Source: Streptomyces kaniharaensis (lineage in GTDB: Bacteria; Actinomycetota; Actinomycetes; Streptomycetales; Streptomycetaceae). Taken from it: a stretch of DNA of 64,000 nucleotides. Where the stretch lies: positions 124,001 through 188,000 of the forward strand of contig NZ_WBOF01000006.1 in NCBI RefSeq assembly GCF_009569385.1, written 5' to 3'. Of this stretch, positions 9,141 to 16,496 are shown piece by piece; position 1 is the first letter of the stretch; every line of letters begins with the position of its first letter. The position numbers were made by a program, and so were the translations under genes. Below the pieces are notes generated by a model. It had not been told where the DNA came from. It did not search any database and was given only the letters and a program-made list of their open reading frames with translations.

Positions 9141-9189
9141 GTTGTGCGAATTGTTGTGCGAAACCCGTTGTGCGAGTACCTGTTGTGCG
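9141..9189 (-). repeat. Four direct CGCACAAC repeats upstream of the DUF4097 gene
   Basis: On the coding strand of the lipoprotein the octamer CGCACAAC occurs four times, at 9182-9189, 9167-9174, 9153-9160 and 9141-9148, with start-to-start distances of 15, 14 and 12 bp, the last one abutting the ribosome-binding site. Regularly spaced direct repeats in a leader suggest a cooperative protein-binding site or a structured or translated leader; none is proven. Confidence 0.55.
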
Positions 9190-9350
9190 GAACGCGATCT
9201 CCCGATCTCCCGAGGACGGTAGTCGCGCGCCGCGGCTCCGGGCGATGGGGCCAGCCCCCCGGTCTTGGTGGAGCAGGCACCACCCCGCGGTCGGTACCTA
9301 GGACCCCGCCGCTCGCCCGACGCCGAACGCCCGCCGACAGGCCGGGTCGG

Positions 9351-9366
9351 ATACCCCACCGGGTAC
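9351..9366 (+). promoter_or_regulatory. CsoR/CstR-type operator candidate
   Basis: ATACCC-CACC-GGGTAC contains the inverted arms TACCC and GGGTA, the G/C-tract-flanked-by-TA pattern described for operators of the CsoR/RcnR/CstR repressor family. It lies about 40 bp before the ATG of the CsoR-family gene, so autoregulation is likely. The match is by eye; no affinity is implied. Confidence 0.55.
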
Positions 9367-9405
9367 ACTGGCCAGTCGACAGTCGAGGTGAAAGGCGGCC
9401 CGGAC

Positions 9406-9672
9406 ATGCAGGTGGACGAGGAGGCGGTCGGCGCCGTCCTGAACCGGCTGCGTCGCGCGCAGGGCCAGTTGGCCGGGGTGATCGCGATGATCGAGGCGGG
9501 CCGTGACTGCAAGGACATCGTGACCCAGCTGGCCGCGGTCTCCCGCGCGCTCGACCGGGCCGGGTTCAAGATCGTCGCCAGTGGGATGCGCCAGTGCATG
9601 GCCGCCGCCGACGAGGACGCCCCGCCGATGAGCGAGGCGGAGCTGGAGAAGCTGTTCCTCGCCCTGGCCTGA
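9406..9672 (+). CDS. CsoR/CstR-family repressor lacking the copper-ligand histidine
   Basis: An 88-residue all-helical DUF156 repressor (LNRLRRAQGQLAGVIAMIE). The two conserved cysteines are present at C35 (RDCKDIV) and C64 (MRQCM), 29 residues apart as in CsoR. The Cu(I)-ligand His, expected four residues before the second Cys, is Gly60, so the sensor resembles the persulfide-responsive CstR subgroup more than a copper sensor. Family members bind DNA as tetramers and release it on effector binding. The ATG at 9406 was chosen; an in-frame GTG at 9388 is possible. No rhodanese or metal transporter is adjacent, so target genes other than itself are unclear. Confidence 0.85.
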   Translation: MQVDEEAVGAVLNRLRRAQGQLAGVIAMIEAGRDCKDIVTQLAAVSRALDRAGFKIVASGMRQCMAAADEDAPPMSEAELEKLFLALA

Positions 9673-9827
9673 GCCCGTTTCCGAGCCCCTTCCCCGGCGT
9701 CCGCCCGTTGCCCGGCGTCCGCCAGATCCCCGCGCTCTTCCGCGCACCCTCCGGCGCGCCCCGTGCTCGTTCGATCTACTGACGATCAAGGTGCCACACG
9801 GGGCGGGGCCCACCGCGTTACCAAGGT

Positions 9828-10457
9828 ATGGATCAATCATCGAGTGCGGACGCCCCGGCCGCCGAATCACGGTGGCCGGAGTTCCCGGACTTCGTCGCCT
9901 CGCGCGGACGCCACCTGCTGCGCACCGCCTTCCTCCTCACCGGCGGTGACGCCCACCTCGCCGAGGACCTCGTGCAGGAAGCGCTCGGCCGGATCTTCGT
10001 CAAGTGGCGGAAGATATCCCGGCTGGACAACCCCAGTGGCTACGCGCAGACCGTCCTGGTCAACACCTTCCTGTCCTACCGTCGCAAGCGCAGCGCCTCC
10101 GAGCGCGTCACCGACGAGTTCCCCGACGTCGCAGTGGACGACCCGGACCCGGCGCTCCGGCTGACGCTGCTGCGCGCCCTCGCCGAACTCCCGGCGCAGG
10201 ACCGCGCCGTGCTCGTGCTCCGCTTCTGGGAGGACCGAAGCGTCGAGGAGACGGCTGCCGTCCTGCGTCTGAGCTCCACGGCCGTCCGCTCGCGCAGCAG
10301 TCGCGCGCTGGCCCGGATGCGCGGCGTGCTGGGTGACGGCATCGACGCGGCCGCGCGCCGATCCGGCGGCACCAACGTCGGCACCGACGCCGGCACTGAC
10401 GGAACGAACGGAACGACCCCCTCCTCCGACAAGGCGGTGCTGCGCCATGCCCACTGA
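9828..10457 (+). CDS. ECF RNA polymerase sigma factor, SigE-like family
   Basis: A 209-residue extracytoplasmic-function sigma factor. Region 2 is seen at about 20-85 (LLRTAFLLTGGDAHLAEDLVQEAL, then the KWRKISRLDNPSGYAQ segment) and region 4 at about 115-165 (LAELPAQDRAVLVLRFWEDRSVEETAAVLRLSSTAVRSR). The last 35 residues are a Gly/Thr-rich tail. The ATG at 9828 follows AAGG at 9821. The stop overlaps the next gene by 11 bp, which encodes a membrane-anchored partner, the usual arrangement for a sigma/anti-sigma pair. Confidence 0.92.
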   Translation: MDQSSSADAPAAESRWPEFPDFVASRGRHLLRTAFLLTGGDAHLAEDLVQEALGRIFVKWRKISRLDNPSGYAQTVLVNTFLSYRRKRSASERVTDEFPDVAVDDPDPALRLTLLRALAELPAQDRAVLVLRFWEDRSVEETAAVLRLSSTAVRSRSSRALARMRGVLGDGIDAAARRSGGTNVGTDAGTDGTNGTTPSSDKAVLRHAH

Positions 10458-11664
10458 CGACGAGTTCGCGGACGACTTCGCCCGCGCCCTGCGCGGCGTC
10501 GCCGAGCTGGCGCCCGAGCCCGTGCAGCACACCCTCGCCCTGGCCGCCGAGCAGCGCGGCCGCCGGTGGCGCCGCCGGCGTCGCACCGCCGTCGCGGGCG
10601 GGCTGGCGGCGCTGGTGCTGGTCGGGGCCGGCGGCTTCGCGGCCATCGGCCGTGGACCGTTGGGCGGGGTCGGCCCGGCGGCGCCGGACCTGCCGGCGAT
10701 GTCCCAGGACGAGATGGTCGCGCTGGTCGGCGGCCTGCTGCCGCAGGGGAAGGTGAAGGTGCTCTACGGCGACGTGGCGGGCTCCGACCGGCACCGGGCC
10801 TCCCTGGTCCTGATGTTCGACGACGGGGCCGGCGAGAGCGTCATCGACATCTCGGTGGAGCGGACGAAGCAGCGGCCCGACGCGAACGCCTTCTGCCAGG
10901 ACGGCTTCACCACGCCGCAGGACTCCTGCGACCGAAGCGTCCGGCCGGACGGTTCCGCGCTGGTGGTCGAGCGGCTGCGGGACACCTACAACGCGGACAT
11001 CCGCAAGTGGGAGGCCGTCTGGGCGGGCCCGGACGGCCGCCGGTTGCAGATCGCCGAGTACAACGGTCAGCCGGCCGTCGCCAACCGGCCGAACCCGCCG
11101 CTGGCCGTCGATCAGCTGAGCGCCCTGGCGACCTCCCCGGCGTGGGACCGCGTCTTCGCCTCGCTCGCCCCGGTGAAGGGGGCGCCGAAGCCCGGCGACG
11201 CCCCGGCACCGACCCCGTCGCAGGGCCCGTCGAACGCGGAGCTGCTCGCGAAGCTCGTCCCGCTGCTGCCGGCCGGGGCCAAGGTCTCCGGCCAGGATGC
11301 CCAGCGCGCCGTGCTCACGGTCACCGTCGAGGGCCGCAGCAGCATGCTGATGGTGGGCGTGGAGCCGCCGTCCCAGCGCGGCCGGGACGATTTCGGGACG
11401 ATGGACCGCGACCGCACGACCCCTCTGGAGGTCCGCGAGAAGCGGAGCGACGGGGCACTCGTCGTCACCAACCGCTTTGGCAACGGGAAGACCGCGACGG
11501 ACCAGATCCTGCACTGGACGGCCGACGTGCACTACCCGGACGGCGGCCAGGTGCGGATCTCGGAGTGGAACGGCGAGAACGGTTTCACCTTCAAGCCCGG
11601 CACCCCCGCGCTCGACGTGGACCAGCTGAAGGCGATCGTCACGAACCCGGCCTGGCGCTCCTGA
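10447..11664 (+). CDS. Membrane-anchored partner of the ECF sigma factor, duplicated ectodomain
   Basis: A 405-residue single-pass protein: short cytoplasmic N-terminus (1-40) ending in the Arg-rich block RRWRRRRR, one TM helix (about 47-68), then a large extracellular part. The ectodomain is an internal duplication: LVGGLLPQGKVKVLYGD (about 95) pairs with LVPLLPAGAKVSGQD (about 268), and LAVDQLSALATSPAWD (about 218) with LDVDQLKAIVTNPAWR at the very end. No zinc-binding anti-sigma motif (HxxxCxxC) is visible, so anti-sigma activity is inferred only from the 11-bp overlap with the sigma gene. It may sense an envelope signal. Confidence 0.75.
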   Translation: MPTDDEFADDFARALRGVAELAPEPVQHTLALAAEQRGRRWRRRRRTAVAGGLAALVLVGAGGFAAIGRGPLGGVGPAAPDLPAMSQDEMVALVGGLLPQGKVKVLYGDVAGSDRHRASLVLMFDDGAGESVIDISVERTKQRPDANAFCQDGFTTPQDSCDRSVRPDGSALVVERLRDTYNADIRKWEAVWAGPDGRRLQIAEYNGQPAVANRPNPPLAVDQLSALATSPAWDRVFASLAPVKGAPKPGDAPAPTPSQGPSNAELLAKLVPLLPAGAKVSGQDAQRAVLTVTVEGRSSMLMVGVEPPSQRGRDDFGTMDRDRTTPLEVREKRSDGALVVTNRFGNGKTATDQILHWTADVHYPDGGQVRISEWNGENGFTFKPGTPALDVDQLKAIVTNPAWRS

Positions 11665-11840
11665 CACCAGCGCGGCGGCCCGGCCGGGGAGTTGCCCCGT
11701 TTGCCGGGTCGCCGTGGCTGCGTCCCGGTCACCGGACGCCTCCGCCACCGAAGAGTCCCAGGTCGGAGGCCGCATCCGGGGAAGCCCGGCGGATCGTCCG
11801 GACACCCGCCGCCCCGGATTTCCCGAACCGCCCGACGTTG

Positions 11841-11873
11841 CGTCATGCGTCGTTCACGTTCCGGTCGCTGACC
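11841..11873 (+). promoter_or_regulatory. PHO-box-like direct repeats (PhoP site candidate)
   Basis: Three consecutive 11-bp units CGTCATGCGTC, GTTCACGTTCC and GGTCGCTGACC resemble the Streptomyces PhoP direct-repeat unit (G-G/T-TCA-YYY-R-G/C). The middle unit begins with the best conserved GTTCAC. They lie in the 355-bp gap 11665-12019, upstream of an EEP-fold protein and a phospholipase C, both plausible phosphate-scavenging genes. A TTGTACAGCC stretch about 25 bp downstream could hold the -10. Assignment is by pattern only. Confidence 0.5.
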
Positions 11874-12019
11874 TTCGGGTGAATGAAGGCATCCGCAGTT
11901 GTACAGCCAACTACGGGTCATTCCTCCCAAGCCTCCGTGACCAGCCGCGCGCGGACCCGGCCGCCGACGATCCCCGACGATCCCGGCGGACCGGGCTCCC
12001 GGCGGCGGACAGGACGACC

Positions 12020-13453
12020 GTGGCCACAGGCAGCACCCTGACCCTCACCGCATCCGCCAACCCGACCGAAGGCGACCGGCTCACCTTCCACTGGACCACC
12101 GACGCCCCCGACGCCAGGAACTGGGTCGGCGTCTACGACGGCAGCCGGCAGCCCGGCAACGGCTCCTCCCTGCTGTGGAAGTACACGCCGGCCGCCTCCG
12201 GCGACGTCCAGCTCGACACCGCCGCGCTGACCGGCGGCCCGTACACCGCCTACCTGCTCGCCAAGGACGGCTACGGCATCCTCGCGCAGACCGGGCCGTT
12301 CAGCTTCCGCCCCAAGCCCGCCGTGGTCCGCCCGCACAGCACCGTCGACGCCCTGACCACCGCCGCGGTCGCCCCCGGCGCGGCGGTGACCGTCAAGCTC
12401 GGCGGCCTCTGGTCCCGCCCGGCCGGCAACCCGGCCGGCACCGCCGCCTTCCGCAAGGTCGGCGGCGCGGCCTGGGCCTCGGTCGGCGCCGACGGCACCC
12501 TCACCGGCACCGCGCCCGCAGCCGGTGGGACTCCCGAGCTGGTCGTCGTCGGCGTCAAGGACAGCGCGGGTGCGACCGACACCGTCACCGTGCTGATCCC
12601 GGTCGCGGACCCGGCCGGGCCGCTGCGCCTGAAGACCGTGAGCTGGAACCTGAACAACGCCGGCGCCGGGTACACCGACGCGCTGGAGAAGCAGCTGCGC
12701 GTGGTCCTCGCCCAGGGCCTGGACGTGCTGGCGCTCCAGGAGACCGCCGGCACCCAGGCGCAGACCCTCGCGACCGCGCTCGGCTGGTACGCCTACCAGA
12801 GCCCGGGCAGCGTCGGCATCCTCAGCCGCCACCCGCTGGCCGACATCACTCCGGCCACGGCCGACCTGCCCGCTGCGGGTGCGACCGTCCGGCTGCCCGG
12901 CGGCCGGGCCGTCCGCTTCTGGGCGGCGCATCTCGACGAGGCCGACTACGGCCCGTACGGCGTCCAGGACGGTCGCACCGCCGCCCAGGCCGAGGCCGCC
13001 GAGAACGCCTCCGTCCGGCTCAAGCAGGCCAAGGCGCTGGCCGCCGCGGTCAGCGCGGACATCGCCAAGCACACCCCGGTGGTGCTCGCCGGAGCGCTCT
13101 CCTCGCCGTCCCACCTCGACTGGACGGCCGCCACCGCGCCCGCGCACGGCGGTGTCGGACCGGTCAACTGGCCCGTCACCAAGGCCCTCCAGGCCGTCGG
13201 GCTGACCGACGCCTTTCGCGAGGAGCACGGCAACCCGGCCAAGAACCCCGGCAACACCTGGTCGCCCACCCGCCGGCAGCGCGGCACCAAGTCGGAGCCG
13301 CAGGACCGCATCGACTACGTGCAGTACGCGGGCCCGCTGAAGCTGGTCGAGGCTCACACCCTCGTCGCCGACTGGCCGCAGCCCGAGCCGAACAGCGCGG
13401 CCAACGAGTGGCCGTCCGACACCGCCGCCGCCGTCGCCACCTTCCAGCTCTGA
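12020..13453 (+). CDS. Endonuclease/exonuclease/phosphatase-fold protein with Ig-like N-domains
   Basis: About 477 residues: an Ig/fibronectin-like domain (RLTFHWTTDAPDARNWVGVYDG, as in N-domains of purple-acid-phosphatase-like proteins), a second beta domain (about 110-205) and a C-terminal EEP metallo-phosphoesterase domain starting at LKTVSWNLNNAGAGYTD, with LALQETAG (Glu ligand) and a C-terminal RIDYVQ. Some EEP-specific Asp/His positions look degenerate (VVLAGALSSP where DFN or similar is usual). The GTG at 12020 has AGGA five bases upstream. Sequence before it is open but holds no start and no signal peptide, unusual for a family that is normally exported. It lies 14 bp before the phospholipase C gene and probably shares its PHO-type promoter. 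Confidence 0.72.
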   Translation: MATGSTLTLTASANPTEGDRLTFHWTTDAPDARNWVGVYDGSRQPGNGSSLLWKYTPAASGDVQLDTAALTGGPYTAYLLAKDGYGILAQTGPFSFRPKPAVVRPHSTVDALTTAAVAPGAAVTVKLGGLWSRPAGNPAGTAAFRKVGGAAWASVGADGTLTGTAPAAGGTPELVVVGVKDSAGATDTVTVLIPVADPAGPLRLKTVSWNLNNAGAGYTDALEKQLRVVLAQGLDVLALQETAGTQAQTLATALGWYAYQSPGSVGILSRHPLADITPATADLPAAGATVRLPGGRAVRFWAAHLDEADYGPYGVQDGRTAAQAEAAENASVRLKQAKALAAAVSADIAKHTPVVLAGALSSPSHLDWTAATAPAHGGVGPVNWPVTKALQAVGLTDAFREEHGNPAKNPGNTWSPTRRQRGTKSEPQDRIDYVQYAGPLKLVEAHTLVADWPQPEPNSAANEWPSDTAAAVATFQL

Positions 13454-13467
13454 GAGGCCAGTTCGCC

Positions 13468-15450
13468 ATGTCCGAACTCTCCCGCCGCACCTTCGTCGGC
13501 GCCACCGCGGCCGCCGGCGCCGTCGCGCTGACCGGCCTCGCCGCCGCCCCCGCCGAGGCGGCCGCCGCCCCCGAGTCTGACCGGCTCACCGGCACCGTCA
13601 AGGACGTCCGGCACGTCGTCGTCCTGATGCAGGAGAACCGCAGCTTCGACCACTACTTCGGCACCCTGGGCGGCGTCCGCGGCTTCGGCGACAAGCAGGC
13701 GCTGCGGTTCCCGGACGGCAGCGACGTGTTCCGCCAGCCCGACAGCGGCCGCGGCGACGGCGGCGTCATGCTGCCGTACCGGATGGACACCTCCAAGTAC
13801 AACGCGCAGAACGCCGGCGGCCTTGCCCACGACTGGGCCACCGGCCACCAGGCGATCAACAACGGCGCGATGAACAAGTGGATCGCCGCCAAGGGCGAGC
13901 GCACCATGGGCTACTTCACCCGCGACGACATCCCCTACCAGTACGCCCTGGCCGACGCGTTCACCCTCTGCGACGCCTACTTCACCTCCCTCGCCGGTCC
14001 GACCGACCCCAACCGCCTCTACCTGTGGACGGGCACCGCCGGCCCCGGCCGCGACGGCACCACCGGCCCCTGGATCGACAACACCCCGGTCACCGACAAC
14101 CCCGTCGCCGACTGGACCACCTACGCCGAGCGCCTCCAAGCCGCCGGTGTCAGCTGGCGCGTCTACCACAACCCCAGCAAGGACGACCGCACCGGCGACT
14201 ACGACGACAACGCGCTCTCCTACTTCCGACAGTTCCACAACTTCCCGAAGGACGACCCGCGTTACGTCAACGCGATGACGAAGTTCGACCCCACCGACTT
14301 CGACCGGCACTGCAAGGACGGCACCCTGCCGACCATCTCCTGGCTGGTCGCGCCCTACCTCTTCTGCGAGCACCCGGAGGCCGGCCCGGCGTACGGCGCG
14401 CACTGGGTGGACACGGCGCTGCAGTCGCTGATGTCCAACCCGAAGGTGTGGCAGCACACCGTCTTCCTGGTCATGTACGACGAGAACGACGGCTACTTCG
14501 ACCACATGGTCCCGCCCACCCCCGAGGCGGGCACGCCGGAGGAGTTCACCCACGGGCGGGCGATCGGCCTCGGCAACCGCGTTCCGCTCTGGGTCATCTC
14601 CCCGTGGTCGCGCGGCGGTTGGGTCAACTCGCAGGTCTTCGACCACACCTCGGTGCTGCGCTTCATGGAGGTGGTCACCGGTGTCGCCGAGCCCAACATC
14701 TCCGCCTGGCGCCGGGCCGTCTGCGGCGACCTCACCAGCTGCTTCGACTTCGCCGCGCCGGACCACTCGATCCCGCGCCTGCCGGACACCAAGGCCCTGA
14801 TGGCCAAGGCCGACGCGGGCACCAAGCTGCCCGGCGTCGCCCTGCCGGCCGTCGGCGCCCAGTCGATGCCCGTCCAGGAGCGCGGCGAGCGCCCGCACCG
14901 CCCGCTGCCGTACCAGCCGTGGGCCGACGCGGAGGTGGACCGGAAGACCGGCAAGGTCACCTGCACGATGACCAACGACGGCTCGGTGGCCTTCCCGTAC
15001 ACCGTCTACCCCAACATCGCCTTCCCGTTCGCGGGCACCCCCTACACCGTCGCCCCCGGCGCCACCGCGACGTACGTCTGGGACGCCGCGGCCACCAACG
15101 GCCGCTACGACTTCACCGTCCACGGCCCGGACGGCTTCGTCCGCCGCTTCGCCGGCACCGTGGTCCGCGACGGGCAGGACGGCCAGAACGACGTCGGCGT
15201 GCCGATCGTCACCGCCGACCTGCGCGGCAGCGTGCGGCTCACCCTTCAGGTGGCCAACGACGGCCTGACCGGCGTCGCCTTCACCGCCGCCCCCAACGAC
15301 TTCGCGGGCACCGCGAAGACCGTCTGGGTCAAGCCCGGTCAGCAGGTCGACCTGGCCTGGCCGCTGGACGAGCAGGGCCGCTACGACGTCGTCGTCACCG
15401 CCCACACCGGGCAGCGCTTCAGCCGCCGCTACGCGGGCTGGGTGCACTGA
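13468..15450 (+). CDS. Tat-exported phosphocholine-specific phospholipase C
   Basis: A 660-residue enzyme of the bacterial non-hemolytic phospholipase C / AcpA phosphoesterase family, cleaving phosphatidylcholine-type lipids outside the cell. A twin-arginine signal (SRRTFVGATA) runs to about residue 34. The family hallmark ENRSFDHYFG is at 56-65 and further metal-site segments are NDGYFDHMVPP and HGRAIGLGNRVPLWVISPWSRGG (each seen once). Two C-terminal beta domains (about 480-660) match the DUF756 repeats of this family. It follows the EEP gene by 14 bp with GAGAGG as ribosome-binding site. Phospholipases of this kind are PhoP-controlled in Streptomyces, consistent with the PHO-like box upstream. 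Confidence 0.93.
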   Translation: MSELSRRTFVGATAAAGAVALTGLAAAPAEAAAAPESDRLTGTVKDVRHVVVLMQENRSFDHYFGTLGGVRGFGDKQALRFPDGSDVFRQPDSGRGDGGVMLPYRMDTSKYNAQNAGGLAHDWATGHQAINNGAMNKWIAAKGERTMGYFTRDDIPYQYALADAFTLCDAYFTSLAGPTDPNRLYLWTGTAGPGRDGTTGPWIDNTPVTDNPVADWTTYAERLQAAGVSWRVYHNPSKDDRTGDYDDNALSYFRQFHNFPKDDPRYVNAMTKFDPTDFDRHCKDGTLPTISWLVAPYLFCEHPEAGPAYGAHWVDTALQSLMSNPKVWQHTVFLVMYDENDGYFDHMVPPTPEAGTPEEFTHGRAIGLGNRVPLWVISPWSRGGWVNSQVFDHTSVLRFMEVVTGVAEPNISAWRRAVCGDLTSCFDFAAPDHSIPRLPDTKALMAKADAGTKLPGVALPAVGAQSMPVQERGERPHRPLPYQPWADAEVDRKTGKVTCTMTNDGSVAFPYTVYPNIAFPFAGTPYTVAPGATATYVWDAAATNGRYDFTVHGPDGFVRRFAGTVVRDGQDGQNDVGVPIVTADLRGSVRLTLQVANDGLTGVAFTAAPNDFAGTAKTVWVKPGQQVDLAWPLDEQGRYDVVVTAHTGQRFSRRYAGWVH

Positions 15451-15464
15451 CCCGTGGCCGGCAG

Positions 15465-15496
15465 GGCCGGGGGCGCCGAACCGGTGACCCCCGGCC
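15465..15496 (+). terminator. Hairpin after the phospholipase C gene
   Basis: GGCCGGGGG (15465-15473) and CCCCCGGCC (15488-15496) form a 9-bp G/C stem around a 14-base loop, 15 bp after the phospholipase stop. There is no U-tract, as is common in actinomycete terminators. Confidence 0.5.
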
Positions 15497-15540
15497 GTGG
15501 CTCGGCCGCCCCGACGGACCCCGCCGCTACCGTCGGGCGC

Positions 15541-16014
15541 ATGCAGAAAATCACCACCTTTCTCTGGTTCGACGACCAGGCCGAAGAGGCCGCCGCCTTC
15601 TACACGTCGCTCTTCCCCAACTCCCGTATCACCCGGGTCGCCCGCTACGGCGAGACCGGTCCCGGCGCCGCCGGCTCGGTCATGACCGTCGACTTCGAAC
15701 TCGCCGGCCAGAAGTACACGGCCCTCAACGGCGGCCCGGCGTTCACCTTCACCGAGGCGATCTCGCTCCAGGTGGAGTGCGCCGACCAGCAGGAGGTCGA
15801 CGAGCTCTGGGCCAAGCTCACCGCCGACGGCGGCCAGGAGGCGCCGTGCGGCTGGCTCAAGGACCGCTACGGCCTCTCCTGGCAGATCACGCCGCGCGTC
15901 CTGCTGGACCTGGTCGCCGGCCCGGACCGGGCCAAGGCCGACCGCGTGATGGCCGCGATGATGCGCATGCAGAAGATCGAGATCCAGCCGCTGCTCGACG
16001 CGGCCGGGGGCTGA
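15541..16014 (+). CDS. VOC family protein (PhnB/3-demethylubiquinone methyltransferase-like)
   Basis: A 157-residue protein with the paired beta-alpha-beta-beta-beta modules of the vicinal oxygen chelate superfamily, of the subgroup beginning MQKITTFLWFDDQAEEAAAFY and containing FTFTEAISLQVECADQ and the WLKDRYGLSWQITP motif. This subgroup (PF06983) is mostly of unknown function. TACCGT ends seven bases before the ATG, which fits a leaderless transcript. It is followed after 4 bp by an SRPBCC gene, so the two may be co-expressed. Confidence 0.85.
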   Translation: MQKITTFLWFDDQAEEAAAFYTSLFPNSRITRVARYGETGPGAAGSVMTVDFELAGQKYTALNGGPAFTFTEAISLQVECADQQEVDELWAKLTADGGQEAPCGWLKDRYGLSWQITPRVLLDLVAGPDRAKADRVMAAMMRMQKIEIQPLLDAAGG

Positions 16015-16018
16015 GGCC

Positions 16019-16483
16019 ATGGCCGCACCCGCTGACCACACCACCGCCCACCGCACCGCCGTCTACCTGCGCGCCACGCCCGAGCGCGTGTGGCACGCAC
16101 TCACCAACGCCGACGAGTCCGGCCTCTACTGGGGCCACCGCAACGTCTCCACCTGGCTGCCCGGCGCCCCCTGGGAGCACCAGCGCGCCGACGACTCCGG
16201 GATCGCCGACGTCATCGGCATCGTCGAGGCCGTCGACCGCCCGCACCGCCTGGTCACCAGCTGGTCCCCATCGGAGCAGCCCGGCCCGGCCGGGCCGTCC
16301 CGGGTCACCTTCGAGATCCAGGGCTGGCGGGACCTCACCCGGCTCACCGTCAGTCACGAGCGCCTCGCCGACGAGGCCGAGGTGGCGGAGGCGGCCAGGG
16401 GCTGGGAGGCCGTCCTGTCCAACCTCAAGACCTACCTGGAGACGGGCCACCCGCTGCCACAGCAGCCCTGGACGATGCCCTGA
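16019..16483 (+). CDS. SRPBCC/AHSA1-type protein
   Basis: A 154-residue START-like lipocalin-type fold protein: starts with HRTAVYLRATPERVWHALTNAD, typical of the AHSA1/polyketide-cyclase-like group, and ends in GWEAVLSNLKTYLETG. Members bind hydrophobic ligands; no specific role can be assigned. The ATG is 4 bp after the stop of the VOC gene, and the pair PhnB-like/AHSA1-like is common in actinobacterial genomes. Confidence 0.85.
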   Translation: MAAPADHTTAHRTAVYLRATPERVWHALTNADESGLYWGHRNVSTWLPGAPWEHQRADDSGIADVIGIVEAVDRPHRLVTSWSPSEQPGPAGPSRVTFEIQGWRDLTRLTVSHERLADEAEVAEAARGWEAVLSNLKTYLETGHPLPQQPWTMP

Positions 16484-16496
16484 GTTCCGTTCGGGT

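Noticed and set aside
11879..12019. Upstream GTG (11879) as start of the EEP-type protein
   Set aside because: It lies within or next to the PHO-like promoter and adds an unconserved leader without signal peptide.
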